From: Nocardiopsis mwathae
GTDB taxonomy: Bacteria > Actinomycetota > Actinomycetes > Streptosporangiales > Streptosporangiaceae
Direction: 5' to 3'
Length of the DNA stretch: 64,000 bases
NCBI RefSeq assembly: GCF_014201195.1
Contig: NZ_JACHDS010000001.1
Span: 1,364,001-1,428,000 of the forward strand
Within the stretch, counting starts at the first letter, position 1, and every line of letters begins with the position of its first letter. Positions 20,710 to 32,585 of the stretch are shown here, piece after piece. A program made the translations under genes and the position numbers. Below the pieces are notes generated by a model. It saw only the letters and a list, made by a program, of their open reading frames with translations. It did not search any database and was not told where the DNA came from.

Positions 20710-22473
20710 TTGATCCGCACGCACGACGCCGGTGCCCTGCGCGCCGAACATGCCGACGAGACCGTCGTCTTGGCCGGGTGGGTGGCACGCCGCCGGGACC
20801 ACGGCGGCGTCGTCTTCCTCGACCTGCGCGAAGCTTCCGGCGTGGTCCAGGTGGTGGTACGCGAGGACGACCTCGCCCATGACCTGCGTGCCGAGTACTG
20901 CCTCAAGGTGACCGGCAAGGTCCGCATCCGGCCTGAGGGCAACGAGAACCCCGAGATCGCCACGGGTGCGGTCGAGGTCGTCGCCGACGAGATCGAGGTG
21001 CTGAGCGAGGCGGCTCCGCTGCCGTTCCCGCTGGACGGCTCCCAGGAGATCTCGGAGGAGGCTCGGCTCCGCTATCGCTACCTCGACATCCGGCGTCCCG
21101 AGCGCGCCGGCGCGCTGCGCACGCGCTCTACCGCCACCTATGCGGTGCACGACGTGATGCGCGAGCATGGTTTCGTCAACATCGAGACACCGAACCTCAC
21201 GCGTTCGACGCCCGAGGGTGCGCGCGACTTCCTGGTACCGGTGCGGTTGCAGCCGGGCCATTGGTACGCGCTGCCGCAGTCGCCCCAGCTGTTCAAGCAA
21301 CTGCTGATGGTCGGCGGCATGGAGCGCTACTACCAGATCGCTCGTTGCTTCCGGGACGAGGACTTCCGTGCCGACCGGCAGCCGGAGTTCACCCAGATCG
21401 ACATCGAGATGAGCTTCGTCGACCAGGACGACGTCATCCAGGTGGGCGAGGAGCTCGTCGCGCGCCTGTGGAGCGAGGTACTGGGATACGAGGTCCCGCT
21501 GCCGCTGCCGCGCATGCCGTACTTCGAGGCCATGGACCGCTTCGGTTCGGACAAGCCCGACCTGCGCTTCGGTCAGGAGCTTACCGAGCTCACCGAGTAC
21601 TTCGCCGAAACCCCGTTCCGTGTCTTCCAGGCACCCTACGTCGGCGGCGTCGTCATGCCCGGCGGTGCGACCCAGACCCGCAAGGAGCTCGACGGCTGGC
21701 AGGACTGGGCGAAGGCACGCGGCGCCAAGGGCCTCGCCTACGTGCTGGTTCAGGAGGACGGCACGCTCGGCGGGCCGGTGGCCAAGAACCTGGCGGAAGA
21801 GGAGCGTGCCGGACTCGTCGGCGTCGTCGGCGCGAAGCCGGGCGACGCCGTGTTCTTCGCGGCCGGTGAGCGCAAAGCCTCGCAGGAGTTGCTCGGTGCC
21901 GCCCGCCTGGAGATCGGCCGTCGGCTCGGCCTCATCGACGAGTCTCAGTGGTCGTTCCTGTGGATCGTCGACGCCCCGATGTTCGAAGAGGACGGCGAAG
22001 GCGGCTGGACTTCGGTGCATCATCCCTTCACCGGGCCCAAGCCGGAGTGGGCGGACACCTTCCACACCGACCCGGGCAACGCCCTGGCCTATGCCTACGA
22101 CATGGTGTGCAACGGTTCGGAGATCGGTGGCGGCTCGATCCGTATCCACCGGGGCGAGGTCCAGCAGCGAGTCTTCGACGTTCTGGGCATCAGCAAGGCC
22201 GAAGCGGAATCGAAGTTCGGCTTCCTCCTGGAAGCTTTCAAGTTCGGGCCGCCCCCGCACGGCGGGATCGCCTTCGGGTGGGACCGGATCATCGCCCTGC
22301 TGACAGAGAGCGAGTCCATCCGCGACGTCATCGCATTCCCGAAGACCGCGTCGGGTGGCGACCCGCTCACCGGTGCTCCGACTCCGATCACCGTCTTCCA
22401 GCGCCGTGAGGCCGGAATCGACGCCGACCCGGAGACGGGTAAGGAGAAAGCGGAGGCGGAGCCGGCCGAGTAG
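20710..22473 (+). CDS. aspS: Aspartyl-tRNA synthetase
   Basis: 587 residues, bacterial type with OB-fold anticodon domain ([20 protein letters not shown]), class II core and GAD insertion. Motif 2 is [20 protein letters not shown] and motif 3 [13 protein letters not shown] start with GAAGGAG at about 8 nt. Visual inspection suggests more T/A third bases (GGT, CGT, TCT codons) than neighbouring genes; this is not quantified. It occupies the place where hisS commonly follows the MBL hydrolase. Confidence 0.95.
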   Translation: MIRTHDAGALRAEHADETVVLAGWVARRRDHGGVVFLDLREASGVVQVVVREDDLAHDLRAEYCLKVTGKVRIRPEGNENPEIATGAVEVVADEIEVLSEAAPLPFPLDGSQEISEEARLRYRYLDIRRPERAGALRTRSTATYAVHDVMREHGFVNIETPNLTRSTPEGARDFLVPVRLQPGHWYALPQSPQLFKQLLMVGGMERYYQIARCFRDEDFRADRQPEFTQIDIEMSFVDQDDVIQVGEELVARLWSEVLGYEVPLPLPRMPYFEAMDRFGSDKPDLRFGQELTELTEYFAETPFRVFQAPYVGGVVMPGGATQTRKELDGWQDWAKARGAKGLAYVLVQEDGTLGGPVAKNLAEEERAGLVGVVGAKPGDAVFFAAGERKASQELLGAARLEIGRRLGLIDESQWSFLWIVDAPMFEEDGEGGWTSVHHPFTGPKPEWADTFHTDPGNALAYAYDMVCNGSEIGGGSIRIHRGEVQQRVFDVLGISKAEAESKFGFLLEAFKFGPPPHGGIAFGWDRIIALLTESESIRDVIAFPKTASGGDPLTGAPTPITVFQRREAGIDADPETGKEKAEAEPAE

Positions 22474-22517
22474 GCGGCCGGTTCGTCGCCTTAGCCGAAC
22501 CGTGGCGGAGCGGAGGA

Positions 22518-22549
22518 GTGGGGTGGAGGCACGGGTGCCTCCACCCCAC
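22518..22549 (+). terminator. Terminator hairpin after aspS
   Basis: Perfect 14-bp stem (22518-22531 with 22536-22549) around a CGGG tetraloop, 45 nt after the aspS stop. Confidence 0.8.
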
Positions 22550-22568
22550 AGATGTCGTACCCCCGCCT

Positions 22569-22634
22569 CCGTGGATCTCGGGAGAACGGTTCGAATTCTC
22601 GCCGGAATTCGAACCGTTCTCCCGAGATCCACGG
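22569..22634. repeat. Long perfect hairpin, 30-bp arms with 6-nt loop
   Basis: Left arm 22569-22598 starts CCGTGGATCTCGGG; right arm 22605-22634 is its exact reverse complement; the loop is TCGCCG. It is the second of three hairpins between convergent aspS and the zinc-finger gene. Much longer than an ordinary terminator here. It could be a bidirectional terminator or the remnant of an inverted-repeat mobile element. Confidence 0.85.
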
Positions 22635-22707
22635 GCGAGGGCCCGGCGGGGGTTTCCGGTGAGATCTGGACGATGCCCTGTGAGCCGCGCGGGTGGACGC
22701 GTACTGT

Positions 22708-22728
22708 GGGGGCGGGGTTCCCGCCCCC
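22708..22728 (-). terminator. Hairpin after the minus-strand zinc-finger gene
   Basis: GGGGGCGGG-GTT-CCCGCCCCC, a 9-bp perfect stem located 37 bp beyond the stop of the gene at 22765-22905. Confidence 0.6.
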
Positions 22729-22764
22729 TGGGGTGGCTGATGTGCTGAGGGGTGGTGCGAAGGT

Positions 22765-22905
22765 CTACCTCTTCGCTGCGCCGCATTGCAGGCAGCAGAT
22801 GGTCTCACTGTCGGGGTTGCTGTGGCTGCACAGGCGGCAGGTCCAGTTGCGGATGATCAGGTGCGGTCGACTGATTCCCCTGGTGCGGGCTGTTGATTCG
22901 CACAT
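22765..22905 (-). CDS. 46-residue RanBP2-type zinc-finger protein
   Basis: The C-terminal half reads NWTCRLCSHSN, then PDSETICCLQCG, giving W-x-C-x2-C-x3-N-x7-C-x2-C. This is one residue longer than the classical RanBP2/NZF pattern W-x-C-x2-C-x3-N-x6-C-x2-C. Four Cys would bind one zinc; in eukaryotes such fingers bind RNA or ubiquitin, and the role in bacteria is unknown. The basic N-terminus could contact nucleic acid. ATG at 22905; the ribosome site is weak (AGGGA about 14 nt upstream). It is followed by a hairpin terminator. Confidence 0.65.
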   Translation of the reverse strand: MCESTARTRGISRPHLIIRNWTCRLCSHSNPDSETICCLQCGAAKR

Positions 22906-23382
22906 GAATGAATTGTAGATCCCTGAACCTTCGTAAAGATCGGTGCAATTTGGCCGGTTTCGGCATGTTTCGGTCGGCTGTGTTGTGGTGCGGGAGGGGC
23001 GCCCGCCGATCCGTGGTGATCACGGATCGCTCGTCGGGACCCGCGGGGGAGTGGAGGCTGAATGGCGGTCCTGTGCCGTAGCCTTGGTCGTGAGCAATGC
23101 GGGGCCATCGGGGGCCTGGTCACGTCGCAGTAACGATTGCGGAAAGATGCCCCCTCCTCCGCGGGTCGATTCGATGGGGTTTTTCCCTTATGACTGATTT
23201 TTGTGCAGTCGTTATGAAATGTCGTACAAGGTCGGAGGCGGGATCGGCGTACCGCGGGCGCATTGTGGGACGCGTCCGCCATCTGCCCTGACAGGCGGTC
23301 CTGTCGGTAAACTAAGCCGAATCGGAGGTCTCTGGGGAGAGCGTGCACTGGCGCGGGTGGAGACGTCCGGGACGACACAGGG
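22906..23382. promoter_or_regulatory. AT-richer divergent region upstream of the zinc-finger and phosphatase genes
   Basis: No credible coding frame. Inverted repeats: CGATCCGTG-N5-CACGGATCG at 23007-23029 and GACAGG-N4-CCTGTC at 23290-23305. The second lies immediately before TAAACT, a likely -10 of the phosphatase gene about 70 bp upstream of its start. Both look like operators. GC is visibly lower than in coding neighbours. Confidence 0.5.
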
Positions 23383-25632
23383 ATGATCGATTACGTGAAC
23401 GGCACAACCGGCTCAACCGGTGGCTTCGCCGGTTCCTCCGCAGTGCCCGGCGCCGACCCGGCCCGGTCGGGAGATCACGTCGGCGCGGCGTTCCGGCACG
23501 CCCCGATCGCCATGCTCGTCGCCGACAGCGGGGGACACATCCTGGAGGCGAACGGAGCGTTCGGCGCGGTCGCGGACCGGGCGCCGGCCTCGCTCCGCGG
23601 CCGGTGCTGGCCCGAACTGCTGGCGGAAGGGGACAGGGCGACCGCCTGGGACCTGCATCGCGACGCACTGTCCTCTGCGGGAAGCGGCGGGTCGCGCGTC
23701 CTGCGCCTGGACATCCCAGGAGGCGCGCCCCTGCGGATGGTCGTCGAACTCCGCGGACTCGCCTCACCGCACAGCTCGCAGCGCAGCCCGGGCGACACCG
23801 CGAACGGATCGGGTGACGGGGACGGGGACGGAAGCGCGCACGGCAGCGGCAACGGGAACGCGGCCGCATCCGGTGGATCCGCCGACCCCGCCCACTCCGT
23901 TCCCTCGGCACGGTCCGGTGACGGTGGCGGTGACACCCCCGCCGGTGCCGACATCGGCGGAGACGGCGATCCCACCGCCGTTGCCGTGCTGTTCCGCGAG
24001 CCGCTGCCCGACGAAGAGACCCTGCGCGTCATCACCGAGCTGCGCACCGAGAACTCCGGCGCCGTGCTGTGGACACTCGACCTGCGCACCGGGCGGCTCG
24101 GCGAGCTGTTCGGCCCCTCACCGCTGGGCCGCATGCTCAGCGACGACGCCCGCGATCTGGAGGACTGCCTGGCGCGCGTCCACCGCGACGACATCGCCCG
24201 CGTGCGCGACGCGCTGGAAGCATCCCACCAGGGCCGCGACTACGAGCAGCGGTTCCGCATGTTCGACCGGACCGGTGAGGAGCGCTCGCTGCACGCCCGC
24301 GCCCGCTTCGTCGACGGCGAGCGTCCCCGGCTGATCGGCATCATCGACGACGTCACCGAGCACGTGCAGCTGGTCCGCCGCCTCGCCGACCGGCGCAGAA
24401 TCGAGGCCGCGCAAGGGCGCCAGGTCACCGAACTGGCAGCGAAACTTGTCTCGGCCACCACCATCGACGAGGTCACCGGCCTCCTCACCGACGAGTTCGT
24501 GCCGATCTTCGGAGGCACCAGCGCGCACGTCATGCTCGTCGTCGACGGCGCCCTGCGGGCGTCCCCCGCCTCCAGTCGCAAGAGCGAAGCGATCGCGATG
24601 ATCGACGGCCGCGACGCCGCAGACACCGCCTACCCGATGGGCGCCGTCGTCCAGGACCGCCAGCCCCGCTTCTTCGAGAGCCGCGCCGAAGCGGTGGAAC
24701 GCTTCCCCGCGGCCGCGGAGATCCTGCACCACACGAGCGCGCAGTCCTGGGCCACGGTTCCGATCTTCGGCGACCGCCGGGTCGCCCTCGGCGTCTGGCA
24801 GGTCGCCTGGAACCAGCCCCACCACGCCACACCCGACGAGCGCGCGCTCATGCTCACCCTCGCCGGGCTGGCCGGGCAGGCGTTGCAGCGGGTCAGCCGC
24901 CAGCAGGCCGAGCTGGAGCTCGCCGACGCCATGCAGCGGCGCATGCTGCCGCCGCTGATCCCCGGGTTCGCCGCCCTCGACATCGCCGTCCGCTACCTGC
25001 CCGCCCGCGCCGGGTGGCGGGTCTGCGGCGACTTCTACGACGTCATCAAGCTCCCCGACGACAAGGTCGGCCTGGTCGTGGGGGATGTCCAGGGCCACGG
25101 TGTGGAGGCGGCGGCCGCGATGGGCCAGATCCGGGTGGCCTTTCGGGCCTACGCCACCAACCAGAGCGACCCCGGAACCGTCCTCGCCGAGACCAACCGC
25201 CTGCTCGGCGAGACCGGCGAGATCGTCTTCGCGACCTGCGGCTACCTCGTGCTCGACCTTGCCAGTGGCGAGATGCAGGCGGCCTGGGCAGGGCAGCCCC
25301 CGGCCGTGATCGGCACGGCCGACGGCTTCGAGCTGTGGGAACCGGAGACCGGCCCGCCCGTGGGCGTCGAGGCCGACGTCAAGTACCCGGTCTCGACACG
25401 GCGGCTGCGGGTCGGCGAGTGCCTGCTGGTGTGTTCCGACGGACTCGTCGAGAGCTCGGAGTGCACCATGGACGACGGTCTGGAGCAGGTGGGGGTCGTG
25501 CTGCGCGACCAGGCGGACAGCGTCGGCGTGCAGGGCATCGCGAGCGCTCTGACCGAGCTGGTCCCCGCGGGGCGCGGTGACGACATCGCCATCCTGGTGG
25601 TCCGGATGGCCGGGGCTGGCTCCCGCGACTAG
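23383..25632 (+). CDS. PAS-PAS-GAF-PP2C (SpoIIE/RsbU-type) serine phosphatase
   Basis: 749 residues, soluble. PAS-like domain about 33-128, a Gly/Ser/Asp/Asn-rich linker about 130-200 including GDGDGDGSAHGSGNGN, a second PAS 215-330, GAF 345-503 and PP2C 520-745. Metal-binding motifs are intact: GDFYDV (549-554), GDVQGHG (567-573), CSDGLVE, and GDDIAIL near the end. Such proteins dephosphorylate anti-sigma antagonists in response to a sensed signal. ATG at 23383; no sigma, RsbV or RsbW gene is adjacent, so partners must be elsewhere. Confidence 0.88.
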   Translation: MIDYVNGTTGSTGGFAGSSAVPGADPARSGDHVGAAFRHAPIAMLVADSGGHILEANGAFGAVADRAPASLRGRCWPELLAEGDRATAWDLHRDALSSAGSGGSRVLRLDIPGGAPLRMVVELRGLASPHSSQRSPGDTANGSGDGDGDGSAHGSGNGNAAASGGSADPAHSVPSARSGDGGGDTPAGADIGGDGDPTAVAVLFREPLPDEETLRVITELRTENSGAVLWTLDLRTGRLGELFGPSPLGRMLSDDARDLEDCLARVHRDDIARVRDALEASHQGRDYEQRFRMFDRTGEERSLHARARFVDGERPRLIGIIDDVTEHVQLVRRLADRRRIEAAQGRQVTELAAKLVSATTIDEVTGLLTDEFVPIFGGTSAHVMLVVDGALRASPASSRKSEAIAMIDGRDAADTAYPMGAVVQDRQPRFFESRAEAVERFPAAAEILHHTSAQSWATVPIFGDRRVALGVWQVAWNQPHHATPDERALMLTLAGLAGQALQRVSRQQAELELADAMQRRMLPPLIPGFAALDIAVRYLPARAGWRVCGDFYDVIKLPDDKVGLVVGDVQGHGVEAAAAMGQIRVAFRAYATNQSDPGTVLAETNRLLGETGEIVFATCGYLVLDLASGEMQAAWAGQPPAVIGTADGFELWEPETGPPVGVEADVKYPVSTRRLRVGECLLVCSDGLVESSECTMDDGLEQVGVVLRDQADSVGVQGIASALTELVPAGRGDDIAILVVRMAGAGSRD

Positions 25633-25685
25633 CGCGGGCGGGCGGGAGGACGCGCCCCTAGCTCGCCTCGCCTACGCTGGGAGAC

Positions 25686-27005
25686 GTGTCCGAAACACTG
25701 TTCGATGATGCCGGTGCCGAAGCGCAGCGCAGCCAGGAGCCCCTTGCCGTCCGGATGCGTCCGCGGGCGCTCGACGAGGTCGCGGGGCAGCGGCACCTGC
25801 TGGGGGACGGCAGCCCGCTGCGGCGGCTGGTCGAGGACGACGCCCCCATGTCGCTGTTCCTGTGGGGCCCGCCCGGGACCGGGAAGACGACGCTCGCCAC
25901 CGTCGTCAGCCGGGTGACCCGGCGCCGGTTCGTGGAGCTGTCCGCCGTGACTGCCGGGGTCAAGGACGTCCGCGCCGTCATCGACGACGCCCGCCGCCAG
26001 ATGGGCATGCGCGGCACCCGCACGCTGCTCTTCGTCGACGAGGTGCACCGCTTCAACAAGACGCAGCAGGACGCGCTCCTGCCCGCCGTGGAGAACCGCT
26101 GGGTGAGCTTCATCGGCGCGACCACCGAGAACCCGTTCTTCTCCGTGGTCAGTCCCCTGCTGTCCCGCTCGCTGCTGCTCACGCTTGAGTCGTTGGGGGA
26201 CGACGACGTCCGCCTGCTCCTCGACCGCGCGCTCACCGACGCGCGGGGGCTGGCCGGGAGCCACACCCTGGCCCAGGACGCGGCCGACCACCTGGTGCGG
26301 CTCGCCGGCGGCGACGGGCGCCGGTCGCTGACCTACCTGGAGGCCGCCGCCCTGGTCGCCGGGGAGCGCGCCGAGATCACCGTCGACGACGTGGAGCGCG
26401 CGGTCGACCGGCACGCGGTGCGCTACGACCGGTCCGGTGACCAGCACTACGACGTCATCAGCGCGTTCATCAAGAGCATGCGCGGCAGCGACCCCGACGC
26501 GGCTCTGCACTACCTGGCCCGGATGATCGAGGCGGGGGAGGACCCCCGCTTCATCGCCCGCCGCCTCGTCGTGCACGCCAGCGAGGACGTCGGGATGGCC
26601 GATCCCACCGCGCTGCAGGTCGCGGTCGCCGCGGCCCAGGCCGTGGAGCTCGTCGGCCTGCCCGAGGCCAGGATCAACCTGGCCCAGGCGGTCATCCACA
26701 TCTCGCTGGCGCCCAAGTCCAACGCCGTCATCAGCGCGATCGGCGCGGCAGAGGGCGATGTCCGCAAGGGCCTGGCCGGACCGGTCCCGCCGCACCTGCG
26801 CGACGGGCACTACAAGGGGGCGAAGGAGCTCGGCCACGGCAAGGGGTACAAGTACGCCCACGACTACCCGGGCGGTGTGGCCCCGCAGCAGCACGCCCCC
26901 GACGGCATCGCCGGCCGCGAGTACTACACGCCCACCACGCACGGCGCCGAACGCCGCTTCGGCGAGGTGCTGCAGCGGCTGCGGAACGTCCTGCGCGGGG
27001 AGTGA
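25686..27005 (+). CDS. rarA: Replication-associated recombination protein A (RarA/MgsA)
   Basis: 439 residues, AAA+ ATPase related to RuvB and clamp loaders. Walker [11 protein letters not shown] (61-70), Walker [12 protein letters not shown], sensor GATTENPFF, and the C-terminal tetramerisation domain with [20 protein letters not shown]. It acts at stalled forks with SSB. GTG start with GGGAGA close upstream and a -10-like TACGCT before it. It ends 6 bp from the convergent kinase gene. Confidence 0.93.
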   Translation: MSETLFDDAGAEAQRSQEPLAVRMRPRALDEVAGQRHLLGDGSPLRRLVEDDAPMSLFLWGPPGTGKTTLATVVSRVTRRRFVELSAVTAGVKDVRAVIDDARRQMGMRGTRTLLFVDEVHRFNKTQQDALLPAVENRWVSFIGATTENPFFSVVSPLLSRSLLLTLESLGDDDVRLLLDRALTDARGLAGSHTLAQDAADHLVRLAGGDGRRSLTYLEAAALVAGERAEITVDDVERAVDRHAVRYDRSGDQHYDVISAFIKSMRGSDPDAALHYLARMIEAGEDPRFIARRLVVHASEDVGMADPTALQVAVAAAQAVELVGLPEARINLAQAVIHISLAPKSNAVISAIGAAEGDVRKGLAGPVPPHLRDGHYKGAKELGHGKGYKYAHDYPGGVAPQQHAPDGIAGREYYTPTTHGAERRFGEVLQRLRNVLRGE

Positions 27006-27011
27006 ACCGCG

Positions 27012-28568
27012 CTATTCCACCGGCTGCGGGAACAGTTCGGTGATCCTGACGATCGTCCGCTGCCCGTCGTCGTCCCGGGCCTCGGCGAACTCCACCTCGG
27101 CGATGACGATGTCGCCCCACCCGAGGTAGTCGATGAACTCCTGGCCGGTCATCTCGTAGGTGCCGCGGCCGTCCTCGATGTGGCCGGGGCCGGGCCGGCA
27201 GAACCGGGCGCACCGCACCTCGGCCTCCGGGTCGATCACGGCCGTCCGCCGCTCGCTGCGCCCGGTCTCGTCCCACTGCGCCGCCCAGTCCCGCTGGGTG
27301 AGGAACCCCGGGTCGCCCTCCGGGGCGTCGTCCTTGTGCTGCTCGCGTTCGACCTCGACGTAGACCCACGGCCCGTCGACGGGGTTGTCCTGCTGGGTCG
27401 GGTCGAAGCGCACCACCGTGGTGCCCTCCTCCTGGTCCGGGGCGGGTGAGGCCGTCACGGGAGCCGCGGTCTCCTCCGGCCCGCCGCCCAGGGCGCCGTA
27501 GGCCGCCCACGCGCCGCCACCGAGGAGCGCGAGCGCCACCGCCGCGCCGACGGCGGCGAAGGCGGCCTTGCCCGGCCGTACGTCCGGGCCTTCCTGGACG
27601 GTGATCACGCGGGGGAGCCGCGCCGGCTCCACGACGCCCTGCCACTCCCGGGTCAGCACACGGGTGACCGCCGTACCCGGCACCGCCCGGTCCTCTCCCC
27701 GCTGACGCTCGGCCTGCAGGTCGCTCTGCTCCCAGACGGCGATGGCGGCCCCGATGAGCTCGCGGACGGTCGGTCGATCGGCCGGGTCCTTGGCCAGGGC
27801 GCGGGAGACCAGCGGCAGCAGGTCGGCGGGGACACCGGTGAGGTCGGGTTCCCCGTCGGCCACGCGGCCGGCCACGATGTGCGGCTCGGCCAGGCCGAAG
27901 GGGAGCCGTCCGGTCGCGGCGAATGCCATCACCCCGCCCCACGCGAACACGTCCGCGGCCGGGCCGGGCGGAGCGCCGGCGTGCCGCTCGGGGCTCAGCC
28001 AGGTGGCCGCGGCCGAGCGCAGGTGCTCGTCGTCGCCGGGCAGGGCGCAGTCGAGGATGCGCGGCCCCCCGGTGCCGAGCAGCACGTTGCTGGGCTTGAG
28101 GTCGCCGTGCGCGACCTGCTTGGCGTGCAGCGCCAGGATTCCCTCGGCCAGCCCCGCCGCCAGTGCGATGAGTCGGCCCGGCCCCAGCGCGCCCCGCCGC
28201 CGGACGTACTGGGCCAGCGGAATGCCCGACACGTAGCCCATGGCGATCCAGGGCGGTGAGGCGTGGGCGTCGAAGGCGATGGGCGGGACGTAGCAGCGGC
28301 CGTCGACGTGGGACAGGGCCTCCAGGCGCCGGTGCAGCAGGTCGCGGGTGGCGTCGTCGGCGAGGTGCGGGGAGCTCAGCGCTTTGACGGCGACGAGCGG
28401 GTCGTCGGTGACGGTCGGGTTGACCGCCGCGTAGACGCTCCCCGTCCCGCCGGAGCCGACTCTGCCGATCACCAGGTAGGGCCCGAGCCGACGGGGCTCG
28501 GCCCGGCTGAGCGGGAGGAGGTTCGGTGGTACCAGAACGGAGATCTCGCGCTGCGAACGTCGGCTCAT
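27012..28568 (-). CDS. Membrane-anchored Ser/Thr protein kinase with atypical activation motif
   Basis: 518 residues. Kinase domain about 31-280: Gly loop GRVGSGGTGSVY (35-46), lysine K62 in VAVKAL, catalytic loop HGDLKPSNVLL (H154, D156, K158, N161), then LDCALPG where DFG is expected (D173-C174-A175). A juxtamembrane linker, one membrane helix (about 335-357) and an external domain of ~160 residues follow. HGD in place of HRD makes it a non-RD kinase and DCA replaces DFG, so activity may be reduced or regulated differently. Other Pkn-type kinases keep these residues. Confidence 0.85.
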   Translation of the reverse strand: MSRRSQREISVLVPPNLLPLSRAEPRRLGPYLVIGRVGSGGTGSVYAAVNPTVTDDPLVAVKALSSPHLADDATRDLLHRRLEALSHVDGRCYVPPIAFDAHASPPWIAMGYVSGIPLAQYVRRRGALGPGRLIALAAGLAEGILALHAKQVAHGDLKPSNVLLGTGGPRILDCALPGDDEHLRSAAATWLSPERHAGAPPGPAADVFAWGGVMAFAATGRLPFGLAEPHIVAGRVADGEPDLTGVPADLLPLVSRALAKDPADRPTVRELIGAAIAVWEQSDLQAERQRGEDRAVPGTAVTRVLTREWQGVVEPARLPRVITVQEGPDVRPGKAAFAAVGAAVALALLGGGAWAAYGALGGGPEETAAPVTASPAPDQEEGTTVVRFDPTQQDNPVDGPWVYVEVEREQHKDDAPEGDPGFLTQRDWAAQWDETGRSERRTAVIDPEAEVRCARFCRPGPGHIEDGRGTYEMTGQEFIDYLGWGDIVIAEVEFAEARDDDGQRTIVRITELFPQPVE

Positions 28569-29032
28569 GGGGGTCCTGTCGTTCTTTCCGTCGTGCCCCG
28601 GGGGATCGGGGGAGGGGAACTCGGCGGCGCAATCGTAGCCAAATCATGTCCTTCCACTCGGATTCTCCGCCATCCGCCCCGGTTCGTCGATGTCCGGCGG
28701 GTACCCCCCGCCGCGGGGAGCTGCGGCGATTCCGGTCAGGGGCCGTCCCGGAGGCCGCGGACCGCAACCGCCTCCGGCTCGACCGCGGGTGCTCCGGGCC
28801 GCCCGCATCGCGGCCGTGCCGATCCGGTGCCGCGGACATGGCGCGGTGTCGTTCTTGTCTCTCTCCCCAGCAGGCACAGTTCGGTGACGCGCAGCGGGGA
28901 AGCGCCTGACCGCCGCATGGGACGCGATAGGGTCTGCCCTATTCCGATCTTCCGGCCCCCACCCACGCGAGCGTGATCGAGCGAGCCCCTGACCGGAGAT
29001 CGAACGACCCCGATCGTCGATACGGAGCCCTC
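28569..29032. promoter_or_regulatory. Divergent intergenic region, kinase and DUF948 promoters
   Basis: 464 bp without a supported gene. The inverted repeat ATAGGG-N4-CCCTAT at 28927-28942 lies about 90 bp before the DUF948 start. No ribosome site plus conserved frame was found on either strand. Confidence 0.4.
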
Positions 29033-29425
29033 ATGCTGACCGGAGGAGAGCTGGCCGCCCTCATCGCCGCCGTGGTCTGGACGGTTCTGGTCGCGTTCCT
29101 CTGCGTGACCCTCGTCAAGCTCACACGGCTGTTGTCGGAGATGACCAAGGTCGTCTCCGAGTTGGGTGAACGCGCTCGGCCGCTGCTGGACGACGTCGCC
29201 TCCACCGTGGAGCGCACCGGCACGTCCCTCGACCGCGTCGAGGAGATCACCGCCAACGTCGCCAACACCACCGAGGACGTCTCCACGATGACCGCGCTGA
29301 CGCGGTCGGTGTTCACCGGACCACTGGTCAAGATCGCGTCGTTCACCTACGCGGTGCGCCGCGTGATGGGCCAGCGCCGAGCCCTGGCCGTGGTCCGCAG
29401 CCGCCGCAGGAAGGAGCGCCGATGA
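29033..29425 (+). CDS. DUF948 membrane-anchored protein
   Basis: 130 residues from ATG at 29033. N-terminal helix LAALIAAVVWTVLVAFLCVTLV, then a heptad-like region (LTRLLSEMTKVVSELGERAR, TANVANTTEDVSTM) typical of DUF948, and a basic tail RRRKERR. Likely a single-pass protein with a coiled coil. The gene overlaps the next by ATGA and lies before alaS as in Streptomyces. Confidence 0.85.
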   Translation: MLTGGELAALIAAVVWTVLVAFLCVTLVKLTRLLSEMTKVVSELGERARPLLDDVASTVERTGTSLDRVEEITANVANTTEDVSTMTALTRSVFTGPLVKIASFTYAVRRVMGQRRALAVVRSRRRKERR

Positions 29426-29756
29426 TCGGGCGAATCTTCTATCTGGTCGCGGGCGCGGCCATCGGCGGGTATGTTGTGCACAGGCTCAACCGCACGGCAC
29501 GTGCGTGGAGCCCGGGCGGTATCGCCGACCGCGTCGAGGGCCATGTCGCAGATCACCGCGCCGCCCTCCGCGAGTTCAACGAGGACGTCGTGGACGCCAT
29601 GGAACACCGCGAGGCCCAGTTGTGGCGCCTCTATGGTGACGGGAACCCCGGCGGCGCGGGGAGGCAACGGCCGCCCGGCCGATCCGCACTCCCGGCCGGC
29701 AGAGCAAACGAATCGCATGGCGCAATCGACGCCCCCGACCTGAAGGACGGCCGCTG

Positions 29757-29757
<1 letters not shown>
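29422..29757 (+). CDS. DUF6167-like small membrane protein
   Basis: 111 residues. N-terminus [20 protein letters not shown] is a membrane helix, followed by an amphipathic segment ([20 protein letters not shown]) and a disordered Gly/Arg/Pro tail. Streptomyces carries a similar gene directly before alaS. It overlaps DUF948 by 4 nt and alaS by 1 nt, so the three are co-translated. Function unknown; the assignment rests on position and pattern. Confidence 0.75.
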
Positions 29758-32435
<2,678 letters not shown>

Positions 32436-32444
32436 TCTCATGGT

Positions 32445-32477
32445 GGATGTGTCGGCCGCCCGGTGGCCGACACATCC
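32445..32477 (+). terminator. Terminator hairpin after alaS
   Basis: GGATGTGTCGGCC and its exact complement form a 13-bp stem with a 7-nt loop, 9 nt after the alaS stop. It implies that ruvX is transcribed from its own promoter or by read-through. Confidence 0.8.
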
Positions 32478-32585
32478 CGTGGGTTGTCTGGACGAAGACC
32501 GCGCAACGCGGTCGAACATCCCCGTGCGAGCCGACCGGCGCGTCCGTTCGCCCGATACGCCCGCAGTCACGCGGGGGAGGAAGGA

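Noticed and set aside
22585-22610. tRNA T-arm-like GGTTCGAATTC in the long hairpin
   Set aside because: No cloverleaf, acceptor stem or anticodon arm surrounds it; the symmetry explains the sequence.
22943-23197. 84-codon plus-strand frame
   Set aside because: Composition unlike nearby proteins and no recognisable motif; the region behaves as promoter DNA.
22857-23378. 173-codon minus-strand frame upstream of the phosphatase
   Set aside because: No conserved motif, Pro/Arg/His-biased, no ribosome site; it covers the operator repeats.
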